This document shows, piece by piece, positions 15,651 to 24,017 of a DNA stretch of 45,628 nt. The position numbers and the translations under genes were made by a program. The first letter of the stretch is position 1, and each line of letters opens with the position of its first letter. Location: the NCBI GenBank assembly GCA_030695565.1, contig JAUYRZ010000118.1:1-45628 (forward strand). Direction: 5' to 3'. The stretch is from Archangium sp. (GTDB lineage: Bacteria > Myxococcota > Myxococcia > Myxococcales > Myxococcaceae). The notes under the pieces were generated by a model. It worked only from the letters and a program-made list of their open reading frames with translations. It had not been told where the DNA came from and made no database searches.

Positions 15651-16565
15651 CTCGAGGAACGCGCTCGCGTCAGAGAGCGCCTGGAGCGTCGCTTCGGGAT
15701 CGAGTGAACCCGGCAGACACCGCACCTCGATCGTCGGCTGTTTGGGAAAACGCTCCACCAGGCCGAGCAGGTTGAGATCGACGGCGCGGTGCAGACCGGC
15801 GAGCAGCAAGCCGGCAGCCAGCGTCTCGAAAGGCAGCTCGTCGGTGGCTTCTGTCGCCACCCTGACCACGTCGGGGGGAAACGGGCCCAGCTTGCGGCAC
15901 CGCGGGTTCGGCTTGAGTCGACTGAGGTAAACCGCGCGCTCCTTCGACCAGGCCAGCACGAGCCTGCGCAACGACGCCGTCGAACGAAACGGAGCCGCAT
16001 CGAAGTGCGCGTGCACCGCTGCTTCTGCGGGCACGGTGAAGCCGAGCGAAGTGGCGAGCTTCATCACCCGGCGCAGGGTGGGCGCGAGCTCCTTCTGCCC
16101 GAGGGGGCGCAGCACCACCTCACACACCCGCGCGCGTTCAGCGGAGACCTGATGCCAACGCACCAGCGGCTGCCCCCAGGGATCGACGAAGCCGGCTTCG
16201 TCTTCCGTCGCGGCGAAGGTCTTCTGAAGCGGGCGAAAGTGACCCGGGCAGCTCCGTTCGATCCACGCGGCGAGGCGCACGTCATCGGTGCGCGCGGCCC
16301 GCATGAACTCAGGAGTTCGAGCGAGATCGTCGACGATGGTGGGATCATCGACCACCGAGGCGAACCACTTCCCGCGCACCAGCACCCGCGCGGCCGGGGT
16401 GAGGTGACAGTCGGGCCGGCCATCGGGCAGCACGCCTTGTCCGTGGTACTTGAACGAAAGACGAAGCGCGCCCCCCGCTTGTTTCGCGAGAGCGCGCGCC
16501 AGGTCGAATCGAGTTTTCCCCGCCGGGGCCAACAGCTCGAGCTCGAGCCCGACGGGAAACCGCAT
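15555..16565 (-). CDS. Amidoligase_2-type enzyme (glutamine-synthetase-like fold)
   Basis: A 336-residue putative ATP-dependent amide ligase. It opens RFPVGLELELLAPAGKTR, the G-x-E-x-E metal/ATP-binding start of the Amidoligase_2 family. It carries AVHAHFDA (His185, His187), corresponding to the family's HVH motif, and closes with TIEVRCLPGSLDPEATL, corresponding to the conserved IEFR-x-x-PGTLD strand. Family members are predicted to form amide or isopeptide bonds on peptides or small metabolites. ATG 16565 overlaps the stop of the upstream repeat protein as TGATG, so the two are translationally coupled. An alternative GTG lies one codon earlier. Substrate is unknown; the coupled repeat protein is the obvious candidate by inference. 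Confidence 0.8.
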   Translation of the reverse strand: MRFPVGLELELLAPAGKTRFDLARALAKQAGGALRLSFKYHGQGVLPDGRPDCHLTPAARVLVRGKWFASVVDDPTIVDDLARTPEFMRAARTDDVRLAAWIERSCPGHFRPLQKTFAATEDEAGFVDPWGQPLVRWHQVSAERARVCEVVLRPLGQKELAPTLRRVMKLATSLGFTVPAEAAVHAHFDAAPFRSTASLRRLVLAWSKERAVYLSRLKPNPRCRKLGPFPPDVVRVATEATDELPFETLAAGLLLAGLHRAVDLNLLGLVERFPKQPTIEVRCLPGSLDPEATLQALSDASAFLESVRELDAPDAVRRTIRHVQRARGQKDRVRGV

Positions 16566-17281
16566 CACGGAATTTCGTGACGGTCGCGAGCGGCGGTGAT
16601 GCCCTTCTCGGTCATCATCGAGGTGTAGTCGTTGAGCACCTTGAGGCCCATGTACTCCTTCACTTCCTGCGTGGAGGCGCCCTTGAGGAAGTCGAACTTC
16701 TTCTTCGCCTGCTCGACGTCGCCGGCCGAGTACCCCGAGCGCTTGAACGCCGCGAGCATGTCGTGGCTGTCGAACTCCGAGCGGGTGACGCCCACCTCGG
16801 TGAGGATGTCTTCCGTCTTGTTGACGACCTTCAGGCCGATGTACTCCTTGGCCTCAGCGAGGTTCTTCAGGAAGGGCAGCTTCTTGAGCGCCTGCTTAGC
16901 GTCGGCCTCGGAGTACGGGCTGCGCTGGAACGCCACGGTGCAGTCGTGGTTGTCGTACCGCGCGCGGCTGATGCCCTTCTGCTCCAGCGGGCCTTCGTTA
17001 CGGGTGATCACCGCGCGGCCGATGAGCTCCTTGGCGGCGTCGATGCTGGGGAGATTGAAGGCCTTCTTCGCGGCCTTGGCGTCGGCGTTCGTGTAGGGCG
17101 AGTGCCAGAAGGCGGTCCGCGCGGTCTTGCTGTCGATCGACGCGCCACCGATGCCACCGGGCGCGGCAGGCTTGACCCAACCGCTGCTCGACGTCGCAGG
17201 CTGAGGCTTCGCGGGCATGGTGGCGGCTCGGGGGGCGGGCTGCTGCGTGACTGCGGGCGTGTTGCGTTTGACAGTGGGCAT
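16565..17281 (-). CDS. Protein with three tandem ~60-residue repeats, coupled to the amidoligase
   Basis: A 238-residue protein of no recognised family. Residues 1-50 are Pro/Ala/Thr-rich and likely disordered. Three repeats then follow, each built as AF-x-x-SxY-x-x-xDAKxAxKxF, a Leu-rich helix, EAKEYIGLKV, a short helix, and GxxRxxxDxHD. Examples are TAFWHSPYTNADAKAAKKAF, VAFQRSPYSEADAKQALKKL and AAFKRSGYSAGDVEQAKKKF. A strong AGGAG lies six bases before ATG 17281. No signal peptide. Each repeat has conserved Lys, Glu and Asp/His residues that could serve as acceptor sites. A structural, adaptor or substrate role for the amidoligase is inferred from coupling. Confidence 0.78.
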   Translation of the reverse strand: MPTVKRNTPAVTQQPAPRAATMPAKPQPATSSSGWVKPAAPGGIGGASIDSKTARTAFWHSPYTNADAKAAKKAFNLPSIDAAKELIGRAVITRNEGPLEQKGISRARYDNHDCTVAFQRSPYSEADAKQALKKLPFLKNLAEAKEYIGLKVVNKTEDILTEVGVTRSEFDSHDMLAAFKRSGYSAGDVEQAKKKFDFLKGASTQEVKEYMGLKVLNDYTSMMTEKGITAARDRHEIP

Positions 17282-17362
17282 GGTGACTCCTGAGAAAAAT
17301 GGCGTGGTGTGAGGAGATGACACTTCGGGCAAGCAGAACGCGCAACAACTAGAAGGGAAAAG

Positions 17363-18673
17363 ATGATCACCCTCGACTCTCAGACGATGAGAACCCTGCA
17401 AGAACGTTTGACGTCAGCGCAGAGCAGCTTCGCGTCTCGTTTCCCGGGGGAGTCGAGCGCGCGGCAGCCCGTGCACGTGCTCTATGGCGGTGCCCACCTG
17501 TTCAAGGCGGAGACCGCGGGCAAGCTCGGCGAGCTCGCCCGCCAGGCGCTCGCCACGTACGCGCCCGATTCTCTCTCACTGGGCGACGCGCTCGATCTCG
17601 AGCTGGAGCTGTCGGCCCGCGTGTACCCGCGCGTGCTGGCCAAGCTCGAGCGTGAGCCGGTGGAGGATCTGCGCATCGACTTCGAAGACGGCTACGGCCA
17701 TCGCAGCGACGAAGAAGAAGATGGTCACGCCATCGAAGCGGCGCGTCAGGTGGCGCGCGGTCTTTCTGAAAACCGGCTGCCTGCGTTTTACGGAATCCGC
17801 ATCAAGCCGCTGTCGGCCGAGCTCGGTGCCCGCGCGATTCGCACGCTCGATCTGTTCCTGACCGAGCTGAAGCGGCCGGTGTTGATCACCCTGCCCAAGG
17901 TGGTCTCGGTGGCGCAGGTCGAGCTGTTCGTCTCGGTGCTCACAGAGCTGGAAAAGAAGCTCGGCTTCCCGCCGCGTTCCCTGCGCGTCGAGTTCATGGT
18001 CGAAGCAGCACAGGGGCTCATCGATGGAGAGGGGCGTCACGTGCTGCCGCTCCTGCACGCAGCGGCAGACGGCCGACTGCAGGCGGCGCACTTCGGGGCC
18101 TACGACTACACCGCTTCGCTCGACATCACGGCCTCGCACCAGGCGATGCGGCACCCCTCGTGTGATCTCGCGCGCTCGGAGATGAAGTGGGCCTTCGCGG
18201 GCACCGGCGTGTTCTTGAGCGATGGCGCGACGACCCGCATGCCCATCGCTCCCCATCGCGGCGCGAAGCTCACCGAAGGTCAGCTCGCTGAGAACCGCCG
18301 CGTGGTGCACGCCGCGTGGCTCACCTCGGCCGAAGACATCCGCCATTCCCTGGCCAGCGGCTTCTACCAGGGGTGGGATCTGCACCCGGCGCAGCTGGTG
18401 GCCCGGTACGGCACCGTCTTCGCGTTCTTCCTGGAGAGCCTGGCGCCGGCCACCGAGCGGCTGGCTCACTTCGTCAAGCGGCTGGGGCAGGCCACGCTCT
18501 CGGGCACGATGTTCGACGACGCCGCCACGGGGCAGGGGCTGCTCAACTTCTTCCTGCGCGGGGTCGCGTGCGGTGCGCTCACGGAAGCAGAGGTGGCCGC
18601 CACCGGGCTCACCCCCGCCGAGCTGCAGAGTCGATCGTTTTCGACCATCGCTCGAAACCGGCGCGGGGGTTGA
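17363..18673 (+). CDS. HpcH/HpaI aldolase / citrate-lyase-beta-like protein
   Basis: A 436-residue cytoplasmic enzyme of the phosphoenolpyruvate/pyruvate TIM-barrel superfamily. Visible landmarks are DLRIDFEDGYGHRSDEEED (acidic metal site region), FYGIRIKPL, LITLPKVVSVAQVELFV, LRVEFMVEAAQGLID, and FGAYDYTASLDITASHQAM, which recalls the DYTADLG of citrate lyase beta. It is longer than CitE (about 290) and fits the large uncharacterised branch annotated in databases as DUF6986. GAAGGGA sits before ATG 17363. It is divergent from the repeat-protein operon and 13 bases upstream of the GH31 gene. Proximity to allantoin genes suggests a role with glyoxylate-type products, which is inference. Confidence 0.8.
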   Translation: MITLDSQTMRTLQERLTSAQSSFASRFPGESSARQPVHVLYGGAHLFKAETAGKLGELARQALATYAPDSLSLGDALDLELELSARVYPRVLAKLEREPVEDLRIDFEDGYGHRSDEEEDGHAIEAARQVARGLSENRLPAFYGIRIKPLSAELGARAIRTLDLFLTELKRPVLITLPKVVSVAQVELFVSVLTELEKKLGFPPRSLRVEFMVEAAQGLIDGEGRHVLPLLHAAADGRLQAAHFGAYDYTASLDITASHQAMRHPSCDLARSEMKWAFAGTGVFLSDGATTRMPIAPHRGAKLTEGQLAENRRVVHAAWLTSAEDIRHSLASGFYQGWDLHPAQLVARYGTVFAFFLESLAPATERLAHFVKRLGQATLSGTMFDDAATGQGLLNFFLRGVACGALTEAEVAATGLTPAELQSRSFSTIARNRRGG

Positions 18674-18686
18674 GTAGACGAGAGGC

Positions 18687-20444
18687 ATGCGAAAGCACCT
18701 CGCGCTGCTCCTGTTGATTGGCTGTTCGCCGGCGAAGTCGTTGTCGATCGACGTCGGTACCGATACCGATCCCGCCACGCTCCCGCGCTACACGCCGAGG
18801 TGGGCGTTCGAGCCGTGGATCAGCAAAGACATCTCGAACGGGCCCGACACGTATGCGTTCGTCGATGGCTTCCGCGAGCGCGACATTCCGGTGGGCGTGG
18901 TGGTGCTCGATAGCCCCTGGGAGACCAACTACAACACGTTCGTCCCCAACCCGAATCGTTACCCCGAGTTCCCCAGGCTCGTGAACGACATGAAGGCCCG
19001 CGACATTCGCGTGGTGCTCTGGACGACCCAGATGATCAACGAGAGCTCGTTCGACGCAGAGTCGGGCGGCGATCGGTACGTGGGCGCTTCGCCGAACTAC
19101 GGTGCGGCCCGGCGCAACGGCTACTGCGTCAACGACGCGGCGCTGGAGACGTGGTGGAAGGGGCAGGGCTGTGCACTCGACTTCTTCAACCCCGAGGCCG
19201 TGAAGTGGTGGCGCGCGCAACAAGACCCGCTGCTGGCGCTGGGCATCGCCGGTTGGAAGCTCGACTTCGGCGAGAGCTACATCACGCGCACGCCCATCAA
19301 GACGTTCGCCGGTGAGAAGTCGCTGCAGGAATATTCAGAGCAGTACTACCTCGACTTCCTCACCCACGGCCTCAAGCGCCGCGGCCGGGAGGAGTTCGTC
19401 ACCATGGTGCGGCCGTACGACAAGTCGTACGTGTTCGAAGGGCGCTTCTTCGCGCGGCCCGAGCACACGCCGGTGGGCTGGGTGGGTGACAACCGGCGCG
19501 ATTGGATCGGGCTGGAAGACGCGCTCGACCACATGTTCCGCAGCGCGCGCGCGGGCTACGTGATGATCGGCAGCGACGTGGGCGGCTACCTCGACATCGA
19601 TGACGTGAACATGTCGATCCAGGTGCCCTTCAGCCAGACCAACTTCGTGCGCTGGGTGGCGGTGGGCGCGATGAACCCGTTCATGCAGCTGCACGGCCGC
19701 GGCAATCTCACGCCGTGGACGGTGAACGAGCGCGTCGACGAGACGGTGGCCACGTACCGGTACTGGGCCAAGCTGCATCATCAGCTGGTGCCGTTCCTCT
19801 TCAGCATCTCTGAAGCCGCGTACGCGGGCGCTCCGGTGCCGATGCAGCCGGTCGGTGAGCTGGCGAGCTGGGCAGGCGACTACCGCTACGTGCTGGGTGA
19901 TGCGTTCCTGGTCGCGCCGATTCTGAACGACACCGGCATTCGTGATGTCGTGCTGCCGGATGGCTCGCGGTGGATCGACTGGTGGTCTTCGGCGGTGCAC
20001 GATGGTGGCACCACGCTGGCGGCGTACGACTCGACGGATCGTTCACGCATTCCGATGTTCGTGAGGGAAGGCGCCGTGATTCCGCTCGAGGTCTCCGACG
20101 ACTCGACGGCGCTGGGCTCGTCGACCTCGGCGGGGCGGCTGACGGTGCTCGCGTACCCGGCGACGACGCAGACGAAGTTCAGCGTGCACGAGGTCGACGG
20201 TGAGCTGACCGAGCTGACGGCGGTGCGTGATGCGACCTCGACGACGGTGACCTTGAGCCGCGCCCCTCGTGGAACCGTGGCTCGCATCTGGACGGACACA
20301 CGCGTGGTGACGGCGGTCGCTGGGTTGTCTGAGCAGACCACCCGGGCCGCGTTCGATGCGGCAGAGGGCGGCTGGTTCAAAGACGGTGCGTACACCTGGG
20401 TGCGAGCTCCGTCGGGCGTGACCGAGCTGCGGCTCACCCACTGA
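18687..20444 (+). CDS. Glycoside hydrolase family 31 lipoprotein
   Basis: A 585-residue alpha-glycosidase-like enzyme. The leader MRKHLALLLLIGC gives a lipobox with Cys13, so it should be anchored facing the periplasm or exterior. The GH31 barrel shows DSPWETNYNTF, a nucleophile motif GWKLDFGES (Asp193), VGWVGDNRRDW (acid/base Asp268), and GYVMIGSDVGGYL. These are followed by MQLHGRGNLTPW and the proximal beta domain with DAFLVAPIL and RIPMFVREGAVIP. It lacks the long N-terminal beta-sandwich of many GH31 enzymes, since the barrel begins near residue 35. Substrate specificity cannot be read. It follows the aldolase-like gene closely and converges on the 5-hydroxyisourate hydrolase gene. Confidence 0.93.
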   Translation: MRKHLALLLLIGCSPAKSLSIDVGTDTDPATLPRYTPRWAFEPWISKDISNGPDTYAFVDGFRERDIPVGVVVLDSPWETNYNTFVPNPNRYPEFPRLVNDMKARDIRVVLWTTQMINESSFDAESGGDRYVGASPNYGAARRNGYCVNDAALETWWKGQGCALDFFNPEAVKWWRAQQDPLLALGIAGWKLDFGESYITRTPIKTFAGEKSLQEYSEQYYLDFLTHGLKRRGREEFVTMVRPYDKSYVFEGRFFARPEHTPVGWVGDNRRDWIGLEDALDHMFRSARAGYVMIGSDVGGYLDIDDVNMSIQVPFSQTNFVRWVAVGAMNPFMQLHGRGNLTPWTVNERVDETVATYRYWAKLHHQLVPFLFSISEAAYAGAPVPMQPVGELASWAGDYRYVLGDAFLVAPILNDTGIRDVVLPDGSRWIDWWSSAVHDGGTTLAAYDSTDRSRIPMFVREGAVIPLEVSDDSTALGSSTSAGRLTVLAYPATTQTKFSVHEVDGELTELTAVRDATSTTVTLSRAPRGTVARIWTDTRVVTAVAGLSEQTTRAAFDAAEGGWFKDGAYTWVRAPSGVTELRLTH

Positions 20445-20462
20445 GTCGAGATGCCAGGTAAC

Positions 20463-20488
20463 GCCCTCTCCCCCGCGGGGGAGAGGGC
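20463..20488. terminator. Perfect 26-base palindrome between convergent genes
   Basis: The sequence GCCCTCTCCCCCG is followed immediately by its exact reverse complement. It sits 18 bases after the GH31 stop and 23 bases past the stop of the convergent hydrolase gene, a natural place for a bidirectional terminator. No T tract follows. It also belongs to the CCTCTCCC/GGGAGAGG family of hairpins seen at 20874 and 26744. Confidence 0.55.
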
Positions 20489-20511
20489 TGACGCGCAGGT
20501 CGCGCGGTGAA

Positions 20512-20844
20512 TCAGCTGCCCCGGTAGGTCGAGTATCCCCACGGGTTGAGCAACAACGGCACGTGGTAGTGCGCCGCGCCGTCGACGATCTCGAAGACGA
20601 CTTCGACGTACGGGTAGAAGGCCTTCGTTCCGATGGCCGCGAAGTACTGCTTCGTGTCGAAGCGGATTCGCCAGAGGCCGGGCTCGACCGGGCCCGGCGG
20701 AGTGAGCGTCTTCAGGCGACCATCGTCATCGGTCTGCCCCGAGCCGATCAGCTTCCAGTCAGTGCCTGACTGTTTTTCCAGTTGGATGGGTACGGCTCGC
20801 GCTGGCTTGCCGAGTGTCGTGTCGAGAATGTGCGTGGTGATCAT
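20512..20844 (-). CDS. uraH: 5-hydroxyisourate hydrolase (transthyretin-like)
   Basis: Hydrolyses 5-hydroxyisourate, the product of urate oxidase, to OHCU. The 110-residue length is typical. It has the N-terminal HILDTTLGKPA motif, RIRFDTKQYF, YPYVEVVFEI, and the diagnostic C-terminus HYHVPLLLNPWGYSTYRGS. Active-site His and Arg plus the terminal YRGS are all present. It is the last gene of the leftward purine-catabolic group, 64 bases after the fused allantoicase/decarboxylase gene, with a repeat hairpin in between. It may therefore be read from the same transcript at a different level. Confidence 0.96.
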   Translation of the reverse strand: MITTHILDTTLGKPARAVPIQLEKQSGTDWKLIGSGQTDDDGRLKTLTPPGPVEPGLWRIRFDTKQYFAAIGTKAFYPYVEVVFEIVDGAAHYHVPLLLNPWGYSTYRGS

Positions 20845-20859
20845 CGTGGGCCCCTCACC

Positions 20860-20899
20860 CGGCCTGCGGCCGACCTCTCCCCGCGGTCGCAGGGAGAGG
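20860..20899. repeat. Double hairpin of the CCTCTCCC/GGGAGAGG family
   Basis: CGGCC-TGC-GGCCG (20860-20872) is followed by CCTCTCCC (20874-20881) pairing with GGGAGAGG (20892-20899). Leading bases CCCCTCACC and trailing GTGAAAAAA give the look of a dispersed REP-like element. It fills the gap between the decarboxylase stop and the hydroxyisourate hydrolase start. Confidence 0.55.
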
Positions 20900-20908
20900 T
20901 GAAAAAAG

Positions 20909-22399
20909 TCATGACGCGTGCTCTTCGAGCCACTTGTTGAGACGGAGTTGCGTGATTTTGGCCTGCTCTTCGGCCGCGGTGCGGATCTCGGTCGCGCGAT
21001 CGTTCGGCAACCGCGCCTCCAACAGCGCCAGCATCTCGTCAGCCGACTTCCCCGTCGCGCAGACGATGAAGATGAACCCGAACTTCGCGAAGTACGCGTC
21101 GTTCTGCGTCTTCAACTTCTCCAGCGTGGCGTTGGCTGCCGCGGCAGCGCCTGACTGCTCCTGCGACGCCCACTTCGCTGCGCTCTTGTCACCGATGCGC
21201 GGATGGGCCGCGAACGCTTCCAGGAAATCGGCCTCCCCCGACCTCCACCATTCGCGCTCCGCCACGCGCATCAACGCCGCCACGTTCTCGAACGGCCGCG
21301 CCCACGCCATGCCGGTGGCCCACTTCTTCGAGCCGCACGCCTTCAAGAACTCGGTCGCCGCCGCGTCGGTGGAAAGGCCATTGAGCCGCGTCAGCCCCGC
21401 ATGCGGCGTCTCGGTCAGCTCGCCCCACACGCGCAAGCGCGCGATGCCGCCATCAGGAAACACCGAGAGCCGCACGTGCGTGACCGGCCCCACCCGGCGC
21501 AGTTGCTCATCGAACACATGCCGCGTGTGCGGCTGCAGCGGGCTCTCCACCACGGTGCGCCAACCCGTCAGCGCATCGGGCTTCGCGTCACGCGGGCCCG
21601 TGCAGGCCTCGATGAGACAGCGGCCCGGCGCGTTGCCCTTGAAGTGCGTGGTGTCGACCTCGATGCGCTGCACCGTACCGGCCGCGGCGAGGCGAACGAG
21701 TGACCAGTCGTGACCGGGGCCCCGGCGGCGTTTGGTCTCCCAGCCATCGCCCATGTTCACCGAGCGGTCGGGCTTGATGAGGTTGTGCCGCGAGCCGAAG
21801 AACATGTCGCTGCAGGCGAGCACGTAGGCGCCGTTCTCCAGGGCCGCGAGATCCACCAGGCCTCCGAACACGCGCAGCTTCGTCCAATCGGGGACCACTT
21901 CGCCGTGCACGCGCAGCCGGGCCACGCCGCCGTCAGGGAAGATGTTCAAACGCACGTGCGTGAAGCGCCGCCCGTCGTTCACCGCGAAGTAGTTCTTCGA
22001 GTCGCCCTGCAGCTTCGCTTTGGGAACCAGCTCGACCCACTCGGCGTTCTGCGACTCCTTGAGGTCGAGCGGCCCTTTCAGAGACGCCGCTTCGATCGAG
22101 CACGACTCGGGGAAGTTGCCGCGGAACCACTTCGTGTCGACCACGAAGCCCTTGAGCACGCCGGGCAGCCCCAGGCGCACCACGCACCAGTCGTAGCCAG
22201 CCTCGCGGCGACGGCGCGATTCCCAGCCGTCCATCCACTTGCCCTTGTGGGTGTACTCGTGGTCCGTCCACACGGCTTCGTGCGCTTTGAGCAGGTTCTC
22301 CTTCTCGGCGAAGAAGTCGTCGTTCGTGCTCAGCGCCGCGCCACCGACACGTTCGGCAGCGAGGTCCGGGTAGTCGACGAAATCAGGAGGCTGGCTCAC
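20909..22399 (-). CDS. Fused allantoicase / OHCU decarboxylase
   Basis: A 496-residue bifunctional purine-catabolic enzyme. Residues 1-335 hold two allantoicase repeats, each with GDGWE/MDGWESRRRR, DW-x-x-VRL, VDTxxFxGN and FPDGG-ARLRV(H/W)GE. Allantoicase splits allantoate into ureidoglycolate and urea. Residues 338-496 form an OHCU decarboxylase with AHPRIGDKSA (catalytic His399), the FIVCATGKSADEML strand, and the final Leu-rich helices; it makes S-allantoin from OHCU. The two steps flank allantoinase in the pathway and are normally separate proteins. The start is GTG 22399, which overlaps the allantoinase stop as GTGA. No frameshift at the join. Confidence 0.95.
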   Translation of the reverse strand: MSQPPDFVDYPDLAAERVGGAALSTNDDFFAEKENLLKAHEAVWTDHEYTHKGKWMDGWESRRRREAGYDWCVVRLGLPGVLKGFVVDTKWFRGNFPESCSIEAASLKGPLDLKESQNAEWVELVPKAKLQGDSKNYFAVNDGRRFTHVRLNIFPDGGVARLRVHGEVVPDWTKLRVFGGLVDLAALENGAYVLACSDMFFGSRHNLIKPDRSVNMGDGWETKRRRGPGHDWSLVRLAAAGTVQRIEVDTTHFKGNAPGRCLIEACTGPRDAKPDALTGWRTVVESPLQPHTRHVFDEQLRRVGPVTHVRLSVFPDGGIARLRVWGELTETPHAGLTRLNGLSTDAAATEFLKACGSKKWATGMAWARPFENVAALMRVAEREWWRSGEADFLEAFAAHPRIGDKSAAKWASQEQSGAAAAANATLEKLKTQNDAYFAKFGFIFIVCATGKSADEMLALLEARLPNDRATEIRTAAEEQAKITQLRLNKWLEEHAS

Positions 22400-23733
22400 A
22401 GGAATTGTCCCTTCAGTTCGCGGGCGTGTTCGCCCTGGTGGAAGACGCGCTGGCCGCGCACATACGTCGAGGTGACCACGCCCGTCAGCCCCGCATCGGC
22501 GTACGGCGTCAGTTTGTGTTTGTGCTGAAGGCGCGCGAGGTCGACCTGGAACTTCGCTTCAGGCTCGAAGATGACCAGGTCTGCGTCGAAGCCGGGCGCG
22601 ATGCGGCCCTTCTTGTGTTCCAGCCCCGCGAGGCGAGCCGGCGCTTCGCACATCCACTTGACCACCTGCTGCAGGGTGAAGCCGCGCGCGCTGGCGCCGC
22701 TCCAGGTGACGGAGAGCCCCAGCTGCAGGCCGCTGATGCCGCCCCACGCGGCCATGAAGTCGCCCAGCTCCTGTTTTTTCAGCGCGGGAGTACAGGGTGA
22801 GTGATCCGAGGCGACCAGCTCGAGCACCCCTTCACCCAGCGCAGCCCAGAGCAGCTCCCGGTTGCTCCGCTCGCGAATCGGCGGCGCGCATTTGAACGCG
22901 GTGGCGCCGTCGCGAATGTCCTCGGCTGCGAAGTGGAGGTAGTGCGGGCAGGTCTCGGCGGTGAACGGCAGCCCTTCAGCGCGAGCGGCGCGGATGAGGG
23001 GCAGGGCCGTCGCAGCCGAGTGATGCACGATGTGCGTGCGCGCGCGCGTCTCGCGGCAGAGGCGCGAGACCAACTTGATCGCGTCTTCTTCGGCCGTGGG
23101 CGGGCGCGACGCGAGGTAGGTCATGTACGAGCGGGGATCCATTCCCTTGACCTGCTCGGCGACGGCGTCGATCGGCGCTTCGACCTCTGCGTGCACCAGG
23201 AGCGGGCGGCTCAAGCGGCGCAGCTCCATCATCGCGGGCTGCAGGTGTTCTTCCTGCACGCCGGGAAACTCTTCGACGCCCGAGTAACACATGAAGGCTT
23301 TGAACCCGCGCGCGCCTTCACGCACCAGGCCCTCGAGTTCACGGGTATTGCCGGGCACCACGCCGCCCCAGAAGCCCACGTCGATGAGGCATTGGCCGGC
23401 CGCTTCCTGGCGCTTCTTGCGCAGCGCTTCGGCCGTGGTGGTGGGCGGGATGGCGTTGAGCGGCATGTCGACCAGCGTGGTGACGCCGCCGCTCGCCGCG
23501 GCCCGGGTGGCGGTGAGGAAACCTTCCCACTCGGTGCGGCCGGGCTCGTTGACGTGCACGTGGGTGTCGACCACGCCGGGCATCAACACTGCTTCTCCCG
23601 CGTCGATGCACTCGTAGCCTGCGGGGATCGCTTCGTAGTCGGCGATCGCGTCGATGATTTCACCGCGGACATGCACCGTCGCCGGGCGGATGCCCTCGGG
23701 GGTGACCACGCGTTTGCTGCGGAAGACCTTCAT
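22396..23733 (-). CDS. allB: Allantoinase
   Basis: Opens the hydantoin ring of allantoin to allantoate; a cyclic amidohydrolase with a binuclear metal centre. The 445-residue protein shows DTHVHVNEPG (HxH ligands), GFKAFMCYSG (the Lys that is carbamylated), LVHAEVE and IVHHSA (His ligands), and VASDHSPC (Asp). All catalytic positions are therefore present. ATG 23733 gives MKVFRSKRVVTPEG, the usual N-terminus; a longer frame upstream reads as noise. It is the first gene of the leftward operon. A urate oxidase, xanthine dehydrogenase or transporter is not in this window. Confidence 0.96.
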   Translation of the reverse strand: MKVFRSKRVVTPEGIRPATVHVRGEIIDAIADYEAIPAGYECIDAGEAVLMPGVVDTHVHVNEPGRTEWEGFLTATRAAASGGVTTLVDMPLNAIPPTTTAEALRKKRQEAAGQCLIDVGFWGGVVPGNTRELEGLVREGARGFKAFMCYSGVEEFPGVQEEHLQPAMMELRRLSRPLLVHAEVEAPIDAVAEQVKGMDPRSYMTYLASRPPTAEEDAIKLVSRLCRETRARTHIVHHSAATALPLIRAARAEGLPFTAETCPHYLHFAAEDIRDGATAFKCAPPIRERSNRELLWAALGEGVLELVASDHSPCTPALKKQELGDFMAAWGGISGLQLGLSVTWSGASARGFTLQQVVKWMCEAPARLAGLEHKKGRIAPGFDADLVIFEPEAKFQVDLARLQHKHKLTPYADAGLTGVVTSTYVRGQRVFHQGEHARELKGQFL

Positions 23734-24017
23734 GCGACGGAATCTGCCACGGGGCAGGCGAGATACGGAGAAGACAACGGCCCTGGGGAGGATGGGTTCG
23801 AGGGTGAGGGGCCGTGCCCTGCCCAAATGGGCCCTCCGCGCGAGGGCTTGTGTGCGCTGCTGAACGCAGCTTCGGCCCGGTGCGACCTGCCCCGGGCCAG
23901 CGTGCGCTGAAATTATTCCCTCAGGCGAACTGGTCGTACTTCTCGTTGACGTCGAGCGCGCGCGGTGGTGTCTCCTCGCTCGTCGCCTTCATCCAACCGA
24001 AAGCAGGCCCTCACCGC

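Noticed and set aside
23921-23992. Tiny minus-strand frame MKATSEETPPRALDVNEKYD before the M16 gene
   Set aside because: It reads somewhat like a gene end, but 23 codons with no ribosome binding site and no recognised family are too little to call.
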